This document shows positions 16,686 through 23,947 of a stretch of 53,999 nt of DNA, piece after piece. The notes beneath the pieces are model-generated. The model made no database searches and was not told the DNA's origin. It worked only from the letters and a program-made list of their open reading frames with translations. The number at the start of each line of letters is the position of its first letter. Positions within the stretch are counted from its first letter, which is position 1. A program made the translations under genes and the position numbers. Source of the stretch: Geminicoccus harenae (GTDB lineage: Bacteria; Pseudomonadota; Alphaproteobacteria; Geminicoccales; Geminicoccaceae); the NCBI RefSeq assembly GCF_019800005.1, contig NZ_JABGCL010000030.1, forward strand, positions 1-53,999, given 5' to 3'.

Positions 16686-17866
16686 CCAGGATCACGCGCG
16701 TCGAGCTCACCTCGTTCCGGTTCGAGGTCGAGGGGCTGAGCCTGCCGCGGCACGGGGCGGCAGGGGTCGGCAACCTGATCGCGCTGAAAGGCGGGCGGAT
16801 GCCGGCGGTGCGCTGGGCGGTGCGCATCTTCTGCGAGGACGGTTCCGAAGGCGCCTATGTCACGCACTGGGTCGGCACCGCCGCCTCGTTCGCCCAGGCG
16901 CAGATGCTGGCCCCGCATCTGATTGGCCGCGACCCGGACACGCGCGAGCAGATCTGGGACGACCTGAAGCGCGAGGTGCGCGCCTACGACCATATGGGCC
17001 ATGGCCCGATCGACATCGCGCTGTGGGACCTGGCGGGCCGGCGCGCGGGCATGTCGGTCGCCCGGATGCTGGGCGGCTGGCGCACGCAGCTGCCGACCTA
17101 TGCCAGCACCTATCATGGCCAGGACGAGCCGGGCGGCCTCGATGCGCCGGAGGCCTATGCCGAATACGCGGCCGCCTGCAAGGCCAGGGGCTTTGCCGGC
17201 TTCAAGATCCATGGCTGGCACGACGGCAATGTCAGGCGGGAGATCCGCACGATCGGTGCGGTGCGCGAGGCCGTGGGCGACGGCTTTCCCCTGATGCTGG
17301 ACCCGGCCTGCCAGTTGCGCACCTGGATGGACGCGCTCCAGGTCGGGCGGGCCTGCGACGAGGCGGACTTCTTCTGGTTCGAGGATCCATATCGTGATTC
17401 CGGGATCTCGCCGGAAGGCCACAAGCGGCTGCGCGAGAAGCTGCGCACGCCGCTGCTCACCTGCGAGCATGTCCGCGGGATCGAGCTCAAGACCGCGTTC
17501 ATCCTGGCCGGCGGCGGCGACATGATCCACGCCGACCCGGAATATGACATGGGCATCACCGGGGCGATCAAGATCGCCCATGTCTGCGAGGCGCTGGGCC
17601 TCGACCTCCAGTATCACGCCTGCGGGCCGGCGCACCGGGCGGTGATGGCGGCCACCCGCAACACCCACTTCTACGAGCTGGCGCTGGTCGGCCCCGGGAT
17701 GAGGAACGCGGTGCCGCCGGTCTATGCCTGCGGCTATTCGGACGACGAGGCGGACCTGCCGGCCGAAGGCGGGATGCCGGTTCCGGACGGCCCGGGGCTG
17801 GGTGTCAGCTATGACTGGGCGTTCATCGAGCGGAACAAGGTGGCGGACGCGGTGTTCACTGCGTGA
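16682..17866 (+). CDS. Enolase-superfamily (mandelate racemase-like) acid-sugar dehydratase
   Basis: A 394-residue protein with the N-terminal capping domain and C-terminal modified TIM barrel of the mandelate racemase/muconate lactonizing family. Metal ligands are D207 (MLDPAC), E234 (WFEDPY) and E262 (TCEH). The second-strand basic motif, K-x-K in many members, reads K175-I-H177, and HACGPAHR on the seventh strand offers catalytic His. These features suit a sugar-acid dehydratase, removing the proton alpha to the carboxylate. Start overlaps the aldo/keto reductase stop by ATGA. The kinase and dehydrogenase downstream suggest acid-sugar breakdown. I cannot name the substrate. Confidence 0.85.
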   Translation: MTRITRVELTSFRFEVEGLSLPRHGAAGVGNLIALKGGRMPAVRWAVRIFCEDGSEGAYVTHWVGTAASFAQAQMLAPHLIGRDPDTREQIWDDLKREVRAYDHMGHGPIDIALWDLAGRRAGMSVARMLGGWRTQLPTYASTYHGQDEPGGLDAPEAYAEYAAACKARGFAGFKIHGWHDGNVRREIRTIGAVREAVGDGFPLMLDPACQLRTWMDALQVGRACDEADFFWFEDPYRDSGISPEGHKRLREKLRTPLLTCEHVRGIELKTAFILAGGGDMIHADPEYDMGITGAIKIAHVCEALGLDLQYHACGPAHRAVMAATRNTHFYELALVGPGMRNAVPPVYACGYSDDEADLPAEGGMPVPDGPGLGVSYDWAFIERNKVADAVFTA

Positions 17867-17894
17867 GACCTACGCCGATCGAGGTGCCCGTTCG

Positions 17895-19136
17895 ATGCTG
17901 ATGGTGGCCGACGACCTGACCGGTGCGGCCGACTGCGCCGTGCAGGGGGTCCGCGAGGGTCTGTCCGGGCTGGTCGTCATGTCGGCGGCGAGTCTGGGCA
18001 TGCCGGCCGACCTGGTCGCCGTGGATGCGGACACGCGTTCGCTCTCGGCCGAAGCCGCGGCACAGCGGGTCGCGGATCTGGTCGGGGCGGCACCGGCGGG
18101 TCGGCGCCTGTTCAAGAAGGTCGATTCGACCCTGCGTGGTCATGTCGCCGTCGAGCTGGCCGCAGCACTGCGGAACTGGCGGGCGGTGCGCCGGATGCGC
18201 GCCGTCGCCCTGTTCGCCCCGGCCTTTCCGGCGACCGGCCGCACGGTCATCGGCGGCCGGCCGTTCCTGCGCGGCCAGCCGCTGGAAACGACCGAACTGT
18301 GGCGGCGTGAAGGCAGCGGGGCGTCGATCGACCTGCCCGCCATGTTCCAGGCGGCCGGACTCGCTACCGCGGCCGTCACTTTGGCGGTGATCCGCAGAGG
18401 GGAACTGCCGGAAGCCCTGGTCCGGCTGGCCGAAAGCGCGGACGTGCTGATCTGCGACACGGAGACCGATGCCGACCTCGCGGCACTGGCGACAGCGTCG
18501 CTGGCCCTTGGCGATGCCACCATCCACGCCGGCTCGGCCGGGCTGGCCGGCCAGCTCGTCCGCGCGCTGGGCCTGCGGCCCGGACCGGTTCCTGCGGACG
18601 GGCGCCGGCCGGTCCCGGCACTGCCGCTCCTGTTCGTGGTCGGCAGCATGTCGAGCGTGTCGCGGCGCCAGGCTGCGGAACTCGGCCGGCAGCCCGGCAT
18701 CCGTTCGCTGCCGGTGCCGCTGCGAGATCTGGTCGCCGGGGGCGAAGCCACCCTGGCACCCTGGCAGGAGCGACTGCAGGCGGCCCTGGCCCGCGGCGAG
18801 GACGTCGTGCTGGTGCCGGAGCCGGACGGCCCGGAGGATCCCGGCCATGCCCTGAAGCTGCGCCGGGCCCTGGCCGCGCTGGCGGGGTCGGTGGCAGGCG
18901 GCATCGGCGGCCTGTTCCTGACGGGCGGCGAGACCGCGCGGGCCGTGCTGGATGCATGCGGCGTAACCGGGCTCAGCCTGCACCGCGAGGTCGAGCCGGG
19001 CGTGCCGCTCGCCACCGCCCTTGGCCGTCACGGCTTCGGCGTCGTCACCAAGGCCGGGGCTTTCGGCGACGAACGGACGATGCTCCATTGCCGCCAGGCG
19101 CTGCTGGACCTCCGGCAAGCCCCTGTCTTCCCCTAG
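17895..19136 (+). CDS. DUF1537 four-carbon acid sugar kinase
   Basis: A 413-residue kinase of the DUF1537 (OtnK/LtnK/DtnK) family. The start MLMVADDLTGAADC is the family's ADDLTGA acid-sugar motif. FKKVDSTLRGH follows near residue 76. The C-terminal nucleotide domain carries GLFLTGGETARAVL and VPLATALGRHGFGVVTKAGA, ending in the usual G-x-F-G. DUF1537 kinases phosphorylate D- or L-threonate, D-erythronate or related acids at C4. GAGGTG lies about ten bases upstream of the ATG. It sits 28 bases after the enolase-superfamily gene and 27 before the PdxA-type gene, which fits the D-threonate kinase plus PdxA2 pairing. Confidence 0.85.
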   Translation: MLMVADDLTGAADCAVQGVREGLSGLVVMSAASLGMPADLVAVDADTRSLSAEAAAQRVADLVGAAPAGRRLFKKVDSTLRGHVAVELAAALRNWRAVRRMRAVALFAPAFPATGRTVIGGRPFLRGQPLETTELWRREGSGASIDLPAMFQAAGLATAAVTLAVIRRGELPEALVRLAESADVLICDTETDADLAALATASLALGDATIHAGSAGLAGQLVRALGLRPGPVPADGRRPVPALPLLFVVGSMSSVSRRQAAELGRQPGIRSLPVPLRDLVAGGEATLAPWQERLQAALARGEDVVLVPEPDGPEDPGHALKLRRALAALAGSVAGGIGGLFLTGGETARAVLDACGVTGLSLHREVEPGVPLATALGRHGFGVVTKAGAFGDERTMLHCRQALLDLRQAPVFP

Positions 19137-19163
19137 TGCAACGTGTGGATCGGAATTTCCGTC

Positions 19164-20159
19164 ATGAACAGGCCCGTGATCGCGATCACCATGGGCGATG
19201 CTGCCGGCATCGGTGCCGAAGTCATCATGAAGAGCCTCGCCCATGCCGATGTGTACGAGCGCTGCAAGCCGGTGGTGGTCGGCGATGCCGCCCGCCTGGA
19301 ACTGGCAGGGAAGATCGTCGGCAAGGAGCTGAAGGTGCGCTCGCTCACGGCCGAGGAGATCGGGGAGGGCAGCTTCGTGCATGGCACGGTCGACTGCGTC
19401 GACCTGAAGCTGATTCCGGCCGACCTGCCGTTCGGCCAGATCTCGCCGATCGCGGGCGACGCGGCGTTCCGGTTCATCGAGACCGCGACCAGGCTGGCCA
19501 TGGCGCAGGAGGTGGACGCGATCTGCACCGCACCGATCAACAAGGAGGCGATGCACGCGGGCGGCCATCGTTATCCCGGGCATACCGAGATCCTGGCCGA
19601 TCTCACCGGCACCGAGGAGGTGTCGATGATGCTCACCGCACCGGGGCTCCGGGTCATCCACGTCACCGTCCATGTCGGGCTGATCGACGCGATCAACCGG
19701 ATCGAGCCGGGCCTGGTCGAGCGGACCATCGCGCGCGGCAAGGCGGTGCTGGAGCGCGCCGGCCTCGAGCGGCAGAAGATCGGCGTGTGCGGGATCAACC
19801 CGCATGCGGGCGAGAACGGCCTGTTCGGCTATCGCGAGGAGGAAACCAAGATCGTCCCGGCCGTGGAGGCCTGCCGGGCGCGGGGCTGGGACGTGGAAGG
19901 CCCGTTGCCGGCCGACACCCTGTTCTTCCGTGCCGGCCGCGGCGACTTCGACATGGTGGTGGCGATGTACCACGACCAGGGCCACACCCCGATCAAGGTG
20001 CTGGGCATCGATTCGGGCGTGAACATCACGGTGGGGCTGCCGGTGATCCGCACCTCGGTCGACCACGGCACCGCCTTCGACGTGGCCGGCAAGGGCATCG
20101 CCGACGAGCGCAGCCTGCTGGAAGCGCTGCGTCAGGCGATCGCGCTGACCGCGGCGTAG
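19164..20159 (+). CDS. PdxA2-type 4-phosphate dehydrogenase (acid sugar)
   Basis: A 331-residue member of the PdxA family. Its metal-binding histidines are in place: H170 (VTVHVGL), H214 (NPHAGENG) and H270 (YHDQGHTP). The N-terminus AITMGDAAGIGAEV and the SVDHGTAFD loop also match. True PdxA acts in vitamin B6 synthesis. The PdxA2 branch, found next to DUF1537 kinases, oxidises D-threonate 4-phosphate, which decarboxylates to dihydroxyacetone phosphate. The gene neighbour decides for that reading here. The ribosome site before ATG 19164 is weak; a GTG 21 bases upstream is an alternative. The gene's last 28 bases overlap the convergent cupin gene. Confidence 0.8.
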   Translation: MNRPVIAITMGDAAGIGAEVIMKSLAHADVYERCKPVVVGDAARLELAGKIVGKELKVRSLTAEEIGEGSFVHGTVDCVDLKLIPADLPFGQISPIAGDAAFRFIETATRLAMAQEVDAICTAPINKEAMHAGGHRYPGHTEILADLTGTEEVSMMLTAPGLRVIHVTVHVGLIDAINRIEPGLVERTIARGKAVLERAGLERQKIGVCGINPHAGENGLFGYREEETKIVPAVEACRARGWDVEGPLPADTLFFRAGRGDFDMVVAMYHDQGHTPIKVLGIDSGVNITVGLPVIRTSVDHGTAFDVAGKGIADERSLLEALRQAIALTAA

Positions 20160-20542
20160 TCGGCGTCGCTCACCTGCTCCAGCCAGGTGGTCTCGCCGGC
20201 CTCGCCACCCTCCTGGATCGCCAGATGGACCATGGTCGTGGCCGGCGCAGCACCATGCCAGTGCTTCTCGCCCGGCGGGATCCACAGCGTGTCGCCCGGG
20301 CGGATCAGCACGGCCGGTTCGCCCGCGGTCTGGAACAGGCCCAGCCCGCTCAGCACGTGCAGCGTCTGGCCGAGCGGGTGGGTATGCCAAGCGGTGCGCG
20401 CCCCCGGCGCAAAGCTCACCCGCAGCGCCCGCACCCTGGCCGGTGCCGGCGCCTGGATGATCCGGTCGAGCCAGACCGTGCCGGTGAAATAGTCGGGGTT
20501 GCCCGGGATGCTCGGCTGGCTCCCGGCAGCGGTCAGTTCCAT
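20132..20542 (-). CDS. Cupin-domain protein
   Basis: A 136-residue single cupin. It carries the classical motif 1, ARTAWHTHPLGQTLHVLSG, with two histidines, a Gln in place of Glu and a third His, and motif 2, PGDTLWIPPGEKHWHGAAP. These give a complete 3-His metal site with a Gln. Cupins of this pattern are annotated as (R)-mandelonitrile lyase-like or quercetinase-like, and the reaction is not predictable. The start at MELTAAGS is preceded by AGGGAG. It converges on the acid-sugar operon and overlaps the pdxA2-type stop. Confidence 0.8.
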   Translation of the reverse strand: MELTAAGSQPSIPGNPDYFTGTVWLDRIIQAPAPARVRALRVSFAPGARTAWHTHPLGQTLHVLSGLGLFQTAGEPAVLIRPGDTLWIPPGEKHWHGAAPATTMVHLAIQEGGEAGETTWLEQVSDADYAAVSAIA

Positions 20543-20570
20543 GCAGCACTCCCTGTTGGCGGCCGGATGC

Positions 20571-20984
20571 TCAGTTCTCCGAACCGGTCGGATGCCGGGG
20601 CAGCCGGTCCTGCGTCTCGAACCATGGCAGCCGACTCGACACCCAGACATGGTGGTCGGGTGCCAGCAGGTCGGCCCGGTCGAAGGCGGCGACCGTCAGG
20701 TCGAGCCGGTCCGGCTCCGCATCGCTCTGGAAGGCGAGCGGCGAGCCGCATTCACCGCAGAACGCGCGGGTCGCCTCGGGGCTCGAGCGGTAGATGCGGC
20801 GCGGGGCGCCGCTCCAGGCGAGCGAGGCGACCGGCACCGTCGCCCATGCGACGACCGGGGCGCCCGCGGCGCGCTGGCACATTCGGCAATGGCAGTAGAG
20901 CAGGGCGAGTGGCTGGCCGGCGAGCCGGAACCGTACCGACCCGCACAGGCAGCCACCCTGCCAGCCTTCGGTGCCCGTCGACAT
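20571..20984 (-). CDS. GFA-family zinc-binding protein
   Basis: A 137-residue protein of the glutathione-dependent formaldehyde-activating (GFA/CENP-V) fold. The zinc cysteines are GGCLCGSVRF (two Cys), YCHCRMCQRA (three Cys) and FCGECGSPL (two Cys), in the usual spacing. The name reflects one member of the family; most have no proven link to formaldehyde, and the protein is best called a zinc-binding GFA protein. It lies 28 bases upstream of the cupin gene on the same strand and may be cotranscribed. Confidence 0.85.
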   Translation of the reverse strand: MSTGTEGWQGGCLCGSVRFRLAGQPLALLYCHCRMCQRAAGAPVVAWATVPVASLAWSGAPRRIYRSSPEATRAFCGECGSPLAFQSDAEPDRLDLTVAAFDRADLLAPDHHVWVSSRLPWFETQDRLPRHPTGSEN

Positions 20985-21081
20985 CCCCTGTCCGCCGCAG
21001 CCTGGCTCCTGGCAGGTTCAATGGCCAGGAGCAGGCACGGTTCCACGCCGGCAGGGGAGACAGGAATGGCGCCAGTGGCGC

Positions 21082-21315
21082 TCAGTGCAGGACCTCGTCT
21101 TCGCTGCGCTCATCGTCCGGGAAGCCGTCCGGCCGGGACAGCACATCCTGGATCATTTCGCGCAGCCGCTCCGATTCCAGATCATCGCCGGCCAGAATGT
21201 CCGCCAGCTTGGCCACCAGTTCCACGTCCGCGGCCCGCAACGTGACCTCGACCGCTTCCAGCCGGTTCCGCGCGGACCACTGTTCAGGTTCAGGCGATTC
21301 TCTGCCCATTTTCAT
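21082..21315 (-). CDS. Small protein, paralogue of 21461-21679
   Basis: A 77-residue acidic protein. Its core VEVTLRAADVELVAKLADIL with DDLESERLREMIQ matches the neighbouring gene (VEVCVREQDAELIRRVARAL with DDRSSERLRAIIQ). I start at 21315 because this aligns with the neighbour's start and GGGAGAA precedes it; a second ATG follows at 21309 and a longer frame reaches 21456. The beta strand followed by two helices looks like a small DNA-binding or antitoxin-type fold, with the strand V-E-V-x-[VL]-R resembling ribbon-helix-helix or MazE-like antitoxins. No toxin partner is visible, so this is inference. Confidence 0.55.
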   Translation of the reverse strand: MKMGRESPEPEQWSARNRLEAVEVTLRAADVELVAKLADILAGDDLESERLREMIQDVLSRPDGFPDDERSEDEVLH

Positions 21316-21344
21316 ATTCTCCCGCACTGACTCCCGATCGTCCT

Positions 21345-21369
21345 TCGCCCGATGCATGCATGCGGGCGA
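21345..21369. promoter_or_regulatory. Inverted repeat upstream of the small protein gene
   Basis: Seven-base arms TCGCCCG and CGGGCGA flank an 11-base centre, ATGCATGCATG, that is itself nearly a palindrome. It lies 30 to 54 bases upstream of the start at 21315, where a repressor site or a small RNA hairpin could sit. It is a candidate autoregulatory operator for the small paralogues. Confidence 0.4.
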
Positions 21370-21460
21370 GGGACGCTCAGGCGGCGGAGAATAGCTAGGC
21401 TGCGTACTATTGGACATGCGCACGATGACGCTGCCCCCCGAAGAGGGCAGGCGCATGTGC

Positions 21461-21679
21461 CTATGGCGTCTCCAGCCATTCCTTGAAGCTGAGGGTCGGC
21501 TTCTTCGGCATGGAGGACTGGATGATGGCGCGCAGGCGCTCTGACGAGCGATCGTCCGGCGCCAGTGCCCGGGCCACCCGCCGGATCAGCTCGGCGTCCT
21601 GCTCACGGACGCATACCTCGACCCGCCGGATGCCGTTGTCCGTCATGCGCCGACGATGGGTCTGCAGCGAATCTTTCAT
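21461..21679 (-). CDS. Small protein, paralogue of 21082-21315
   Basis: A 72-residue protein starting MKDSLQTHRRRMTDNGIRRV, with GGGG about ten bases upstream of ATG 21679; an ATG 60 bases further up would add an AT-rich leader that does not align. The core strand VEVCVREQDAEL and two helices match the gene downstream, with a basic N-terminus (HRRRMTDNGIRR) suggesting nucleic acid binding. The upstream DNA is AT-rich. It resembles small solitary antitoxin-like or regulatory proteins of alphaproteobacteria, but I cannot name a family. Confidence 0.55.
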   Translation of the reverse strand: MKDSLQTHRRRMTDNGIRRVEVCVREQDAELIRRVARALAPDDRSSERLRAIIQSSMPKKPTLSFKEWLETP

Positions 21680-21753
21680 CGTATGGTTGCCCCGCAATGA
21701 TACATAACTGTATTTAGAGTTTAGAAGTAACGTCGCCATGAGATTATGCCTTG

Positions 21754-21770
21754 CTCCTATAGTATAGGAG
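21754..21770. promoter_or_regulatory. Perfect 17-base palindrome, candidate operator
   Basis: The sequence CTCCTATAGTATAGGAG has eight-base arms around a single G and is exactly symmetric. It lies 75 to 91 bases upstream of the small gene start at 21679, in an AT-rich stretch between the end of the liv operon and the small gene pair. The form of short GC tips around TATA-type centres is reminiscent of CsoR/RcnR/FrmR-family operators, but no such regulator is in the window, so this is only a suggestion. It is not followed by a U-run, so it is not an obvious terminator. Confidence 0.45.
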
Positions 21771-21871
21771 TACCGTATCCCGAAAGCAGAAAATGTCGCG
21801 CCGGCACGCGTGGCGTCGCCACCACACCTTCGGGTTGCAGCGTGGCCCGGAGGAACGGGCGCAGCACCGCC

Positions 21872-22504
21872 TTACAGGGCGTGGGCGGCCGCCGTCATCT
21901 CATGGCCGAGATAGGCCTCGACCCGGGGGTCGTGGACCAGTTCCGCAAAGCTCCCCTTGCGCTCCGCGCGCCCGCCATGGACCAGCAGGAAGCTCTCGCC
22001 GATCTCGTTCAGGATCTCGAGATGATAGCGCGCGGTCGGGTGCAGGCAGACGAACACCAGCTTGCCCTCGGCGCGCAACCTGCGGAAGAAGTCGAGCATG
22101 AAGCCGATATAGCCGTCCTGCGTGTTGAACTGCGGCTCGTCGAACAGGTGCAGGATCGGCTGCCTGGTCGGCGAGCGGTCCAGCATGAAGGACGGCAGGA
22201 TGCGGCGGAACGAGCGGACTTGGTAGGACTGGTGATAATGGATCGCCAGCCGGTCGCGCTCGCCATAGCGCACCCGGTGGATGTCGGCGCCCGCCACCAT
22301 CACCTTGCCGGCGCTCGGCGTGTTGGAGCCGGTGATCATCTCGAACAGGGTCGTCTTGCCGGCCCCGTTCGGCCCGACCACACCGACGATGGCGCTCTGC
22401 TCGAACACGAGGTCGGCCTGGAGCTGGAAGGTCGGCGTGCGGTCCAGCATGCCCTTGCGGTAGATTTTGCGTATCCCGTCCAGGCGCAGGATCGGCTCCG
22501 ACAT
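21872..22504 (-). CDS. Third ABC-ATPase-like subunit lacking the signature motif
   Basis: A 210-residue ABC ATPase-like protein and last gene of the Liv-type operon, four bases after livF. Walker A GPNGAGKT is at 44-51. A Q-loop-like Gln occurs at 92 (IHYHQSYQV). Walker B with the catalytic Glu is ILHLFDEP (117-124), and His155 (CLHP) may be the switch His. Only about 30 residues separate the Q-loop and Walker B, against 70 or more in ordinary subunits, and no LSGGQ-type signature is found; the helical subdomain appears missing. Its start at 22504 follows MSEPILRL, which aligns with ABC N-termini. Confidence 0.7.
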   Translation of the reverse strand: MSEPILRLDGIRKIYRKGMLDRTPTFQLQADLVFEQSAIVGVVGPNGAGKTTLFEMITGSNTPSAGKVMVAGADIHRVRYGERDRLAIHYHQSYQVRSFRRILPSFMLDRSPTRQPILHLFDEPQFNTQDGYIGFMLDFFRRLRAEGKLVFVCLHPTARYHLEILNEIGESFLLVHGGRAERKGSFAELVHDPRVEAYLGHEMTAAAHAL

Positions 22505-22508
22505 GGTG

Positions 22509-23207
22509 TCAGGCTCCCAGGAGGCGCTGGCGCAGCGCCCGGTCGTGGCGCAGCTCGTCCGCCTCGCCCTGCCAGGCGACCCGGCCGCGATCCAGCACCA
22601 GCGCCCGGTCGGCCACGGACAGTGCCAGCTCGGCGTTCTGCTCCACCACCACCGAGGCCACGCCCTGGTCACGCAGGTGGCGGATGGTGGCGAGCACGTC
22701 CTCGACGATCTTGGGCGCCAGGCCCTGACTCGGCTCGTCGAACAGGACCAGGCCCGGCGAGCCCAGCAGGGCCCTGGAGATCGCGACCATCTGCATCTCG
22801 CCGCCCGACAGGTTCTCGGCGTCGCGGTGCATCAGGTGGTCCAGGGCCGAGAAGATCCCGCAGCAGTCCTTGACGGTCCAGGCCCGGAAGCGCGTGCGTT
22901 TGGCCGCGATCTGCAGGTTCTTGGCGACGCTGAGCGTGGGGCAGAGCCGGCGGTCGTCGGGGACCCAGCCGATCCCGGCCCGGGCGATCCTGTGGGTCGG
23001 CCAGGCGGTGACGTCGGCGCCGTCGAAGCGCACCCGGCCCTCCGACGGGCGGGTCAGCGCCAGGATCGAGCGCAGCGTCGTGGTCTTGCCGGCGCCATTG
23101 GGGCCCAGCAGCGCCACGACCTCACCCGGGCGCACGTCGAACGAGACCCCGAACAGGACCTGGGTTTCGCCGTAGAAAGTGTGGATGCCGTCGACCTCGA
23201 GGATCAT
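22509..23207 (-). CDS. livF: Branched-chain amino acid-type ABC transporter ATPase (LivF-like)
   Basis: A 232-residue ATPase. Walker A is GPNGAGKT, the signature is LSGGEMQMVAISRALL, Walker B is LVLFDEPSQG and the terminal segment has VVVEQNAELALS, the Q-N motif of LivF. The start MILEVDGIHT overlaps the livG stop by ATGA, so the pair is coupled. LivF and LivG drive uptake by hydrolysing ATP on the inner face of the inner membrane. Substrate class is hydrophobic or branched amino acids, or acids related to them; the operon neighbours (BKACE) point to an organic acid. Confidence 0.85.
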   Translation of the reverse strand: MILEVDGIHTFYGETQVLFGVSFDVRPGEVVALLGPNGAGKTTTLRSILALTRPSEGRVRFDGADVTAWPTHRIARAGIGWVPDDRRLCPTLSVAKNLQIAAKRTRFRAWTVKDCCGIFSALDHLMHRDAENLSGGEMQMVAISRALLGSPGLVLFDEPSQGLAPKIVEDVLATIRHLRDQGVASVVVEQNAELALSVADRALVLDRGRVAWQGEADELRHDRALRQRLLGA

Positions 23208-23947
23208 CCGAACCGCCCCAGATTGGACCGGCGCACCCAGGGATTGGCCTTCAGCTCGTCCGGGCGGCCGTGCGCGATCACCTGGCCCCAGTGGACCACG
23301 GAGATCCGGTCGGCCAGACCGAACAGGAACTCCATGTCGTGCTCGATCGCCACGATGGCGAGCCGGCCCTTCAAACGGCGGACCATCTCCGCGATCCGGG
23401 CGATGCCGTCGCTGCCCAGGCCCGAGGTCGGCTCGTCCAAGCACAGCACGCGCGGCTCCTGCGCCAGCGCCACGGCGATCTCCAGCGCGCGGCGCTCGCC
23501 ATAGGACAGGTCGCGCGCCAGCACATGGGCCTTGCTGCCCAGCCCGACCTCGTCCAGCACGAGGCGCGCCGCGGCGTCGGCCTCGGGGTCGCCGATGGCG
23601 GCGCGATGGCCATGCAGCGCCTGGGCGCGGAAGGCCGGCCTTGCCAGGGCGACGTTCTCCAGCGCGCTGAACTCGTCGAACAGGGTCATGATCTGGAAGG
23701 AGCGCGCCACGCCGAGTGCGGCGATCCGGTGCGGCGGCAGGCCGGTCACGTCCTTCCCGTCCACCAGCACGTGGCCGCGGCTGGGCCGCACCCGGCCGGT
23801 CAGCACGTTGAAGAAGGTAGTCTTGCCGGCCCCGTTCGGCCCCATGATGCCGTGCAGCTCGCCGGGTGCGACGCTGAAGTTCATCTCCTCCAGCACCACC
23901 CGGTCGCCGAAGCGGACATGGACCTGGCGGGCCTCCAGCGCGCTCAC
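23204..23947 (-). CDS. livG: Branched-chain amino acid-type ABC transporter ATPase (LivG-like)
   Basis: A 247-residue ATPase beginning with a GTG (Val-Ser-Ala-Leu-Glu), six bases after GGAG; GTGA overlaps the livM stop. Walker A GPNGAGKT, signature LSYGERRALEIAVAL, Walker B VLCLDEPTSG and the switch His in AIEHDMEFLF are all present. The L-F-D-E-F-S segment with VALARPA and the long helical insert is typical of LivG. It pairs with livF as the two nucleotide-binding subunits of the LivHM permease complex. Confidence 0.85.
   Translation of the reverse strand: MSALEARQVHVRFGDRVVLEEMNFSVAPGELHGIMGPNGAGKTTFFNVLTGRVRPSRGHVLVDGKDVTGLPPHRIAALGVARSFQIMTLFDEFSALENVALARPAFRAQALHGHRAAIGDPEADAAARLVLDEVGLGSKAHVLARDLSYGERRALEIAVALAQEPRVLCLDEPTSGLGSDGIARIAEMVRRLKGRLAIVAIEHDMEFLFGLADRISVVHWGQVIAHGRPDELKANPWVRRSNLGRFG

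Noticed and set aside
17856..20549. 897-codon minus-strand frame opposite the acid-sugar operon
   Set aside because: An antisense shadow of the kinase and PdxA-type genes with no family match.
21754..21770. Palindrome as a rho-independent terminator of the liv operon
   Set aside because: Stem is AT-rich with a one-base centre and no U-run; a protein-binding site is more plausible.
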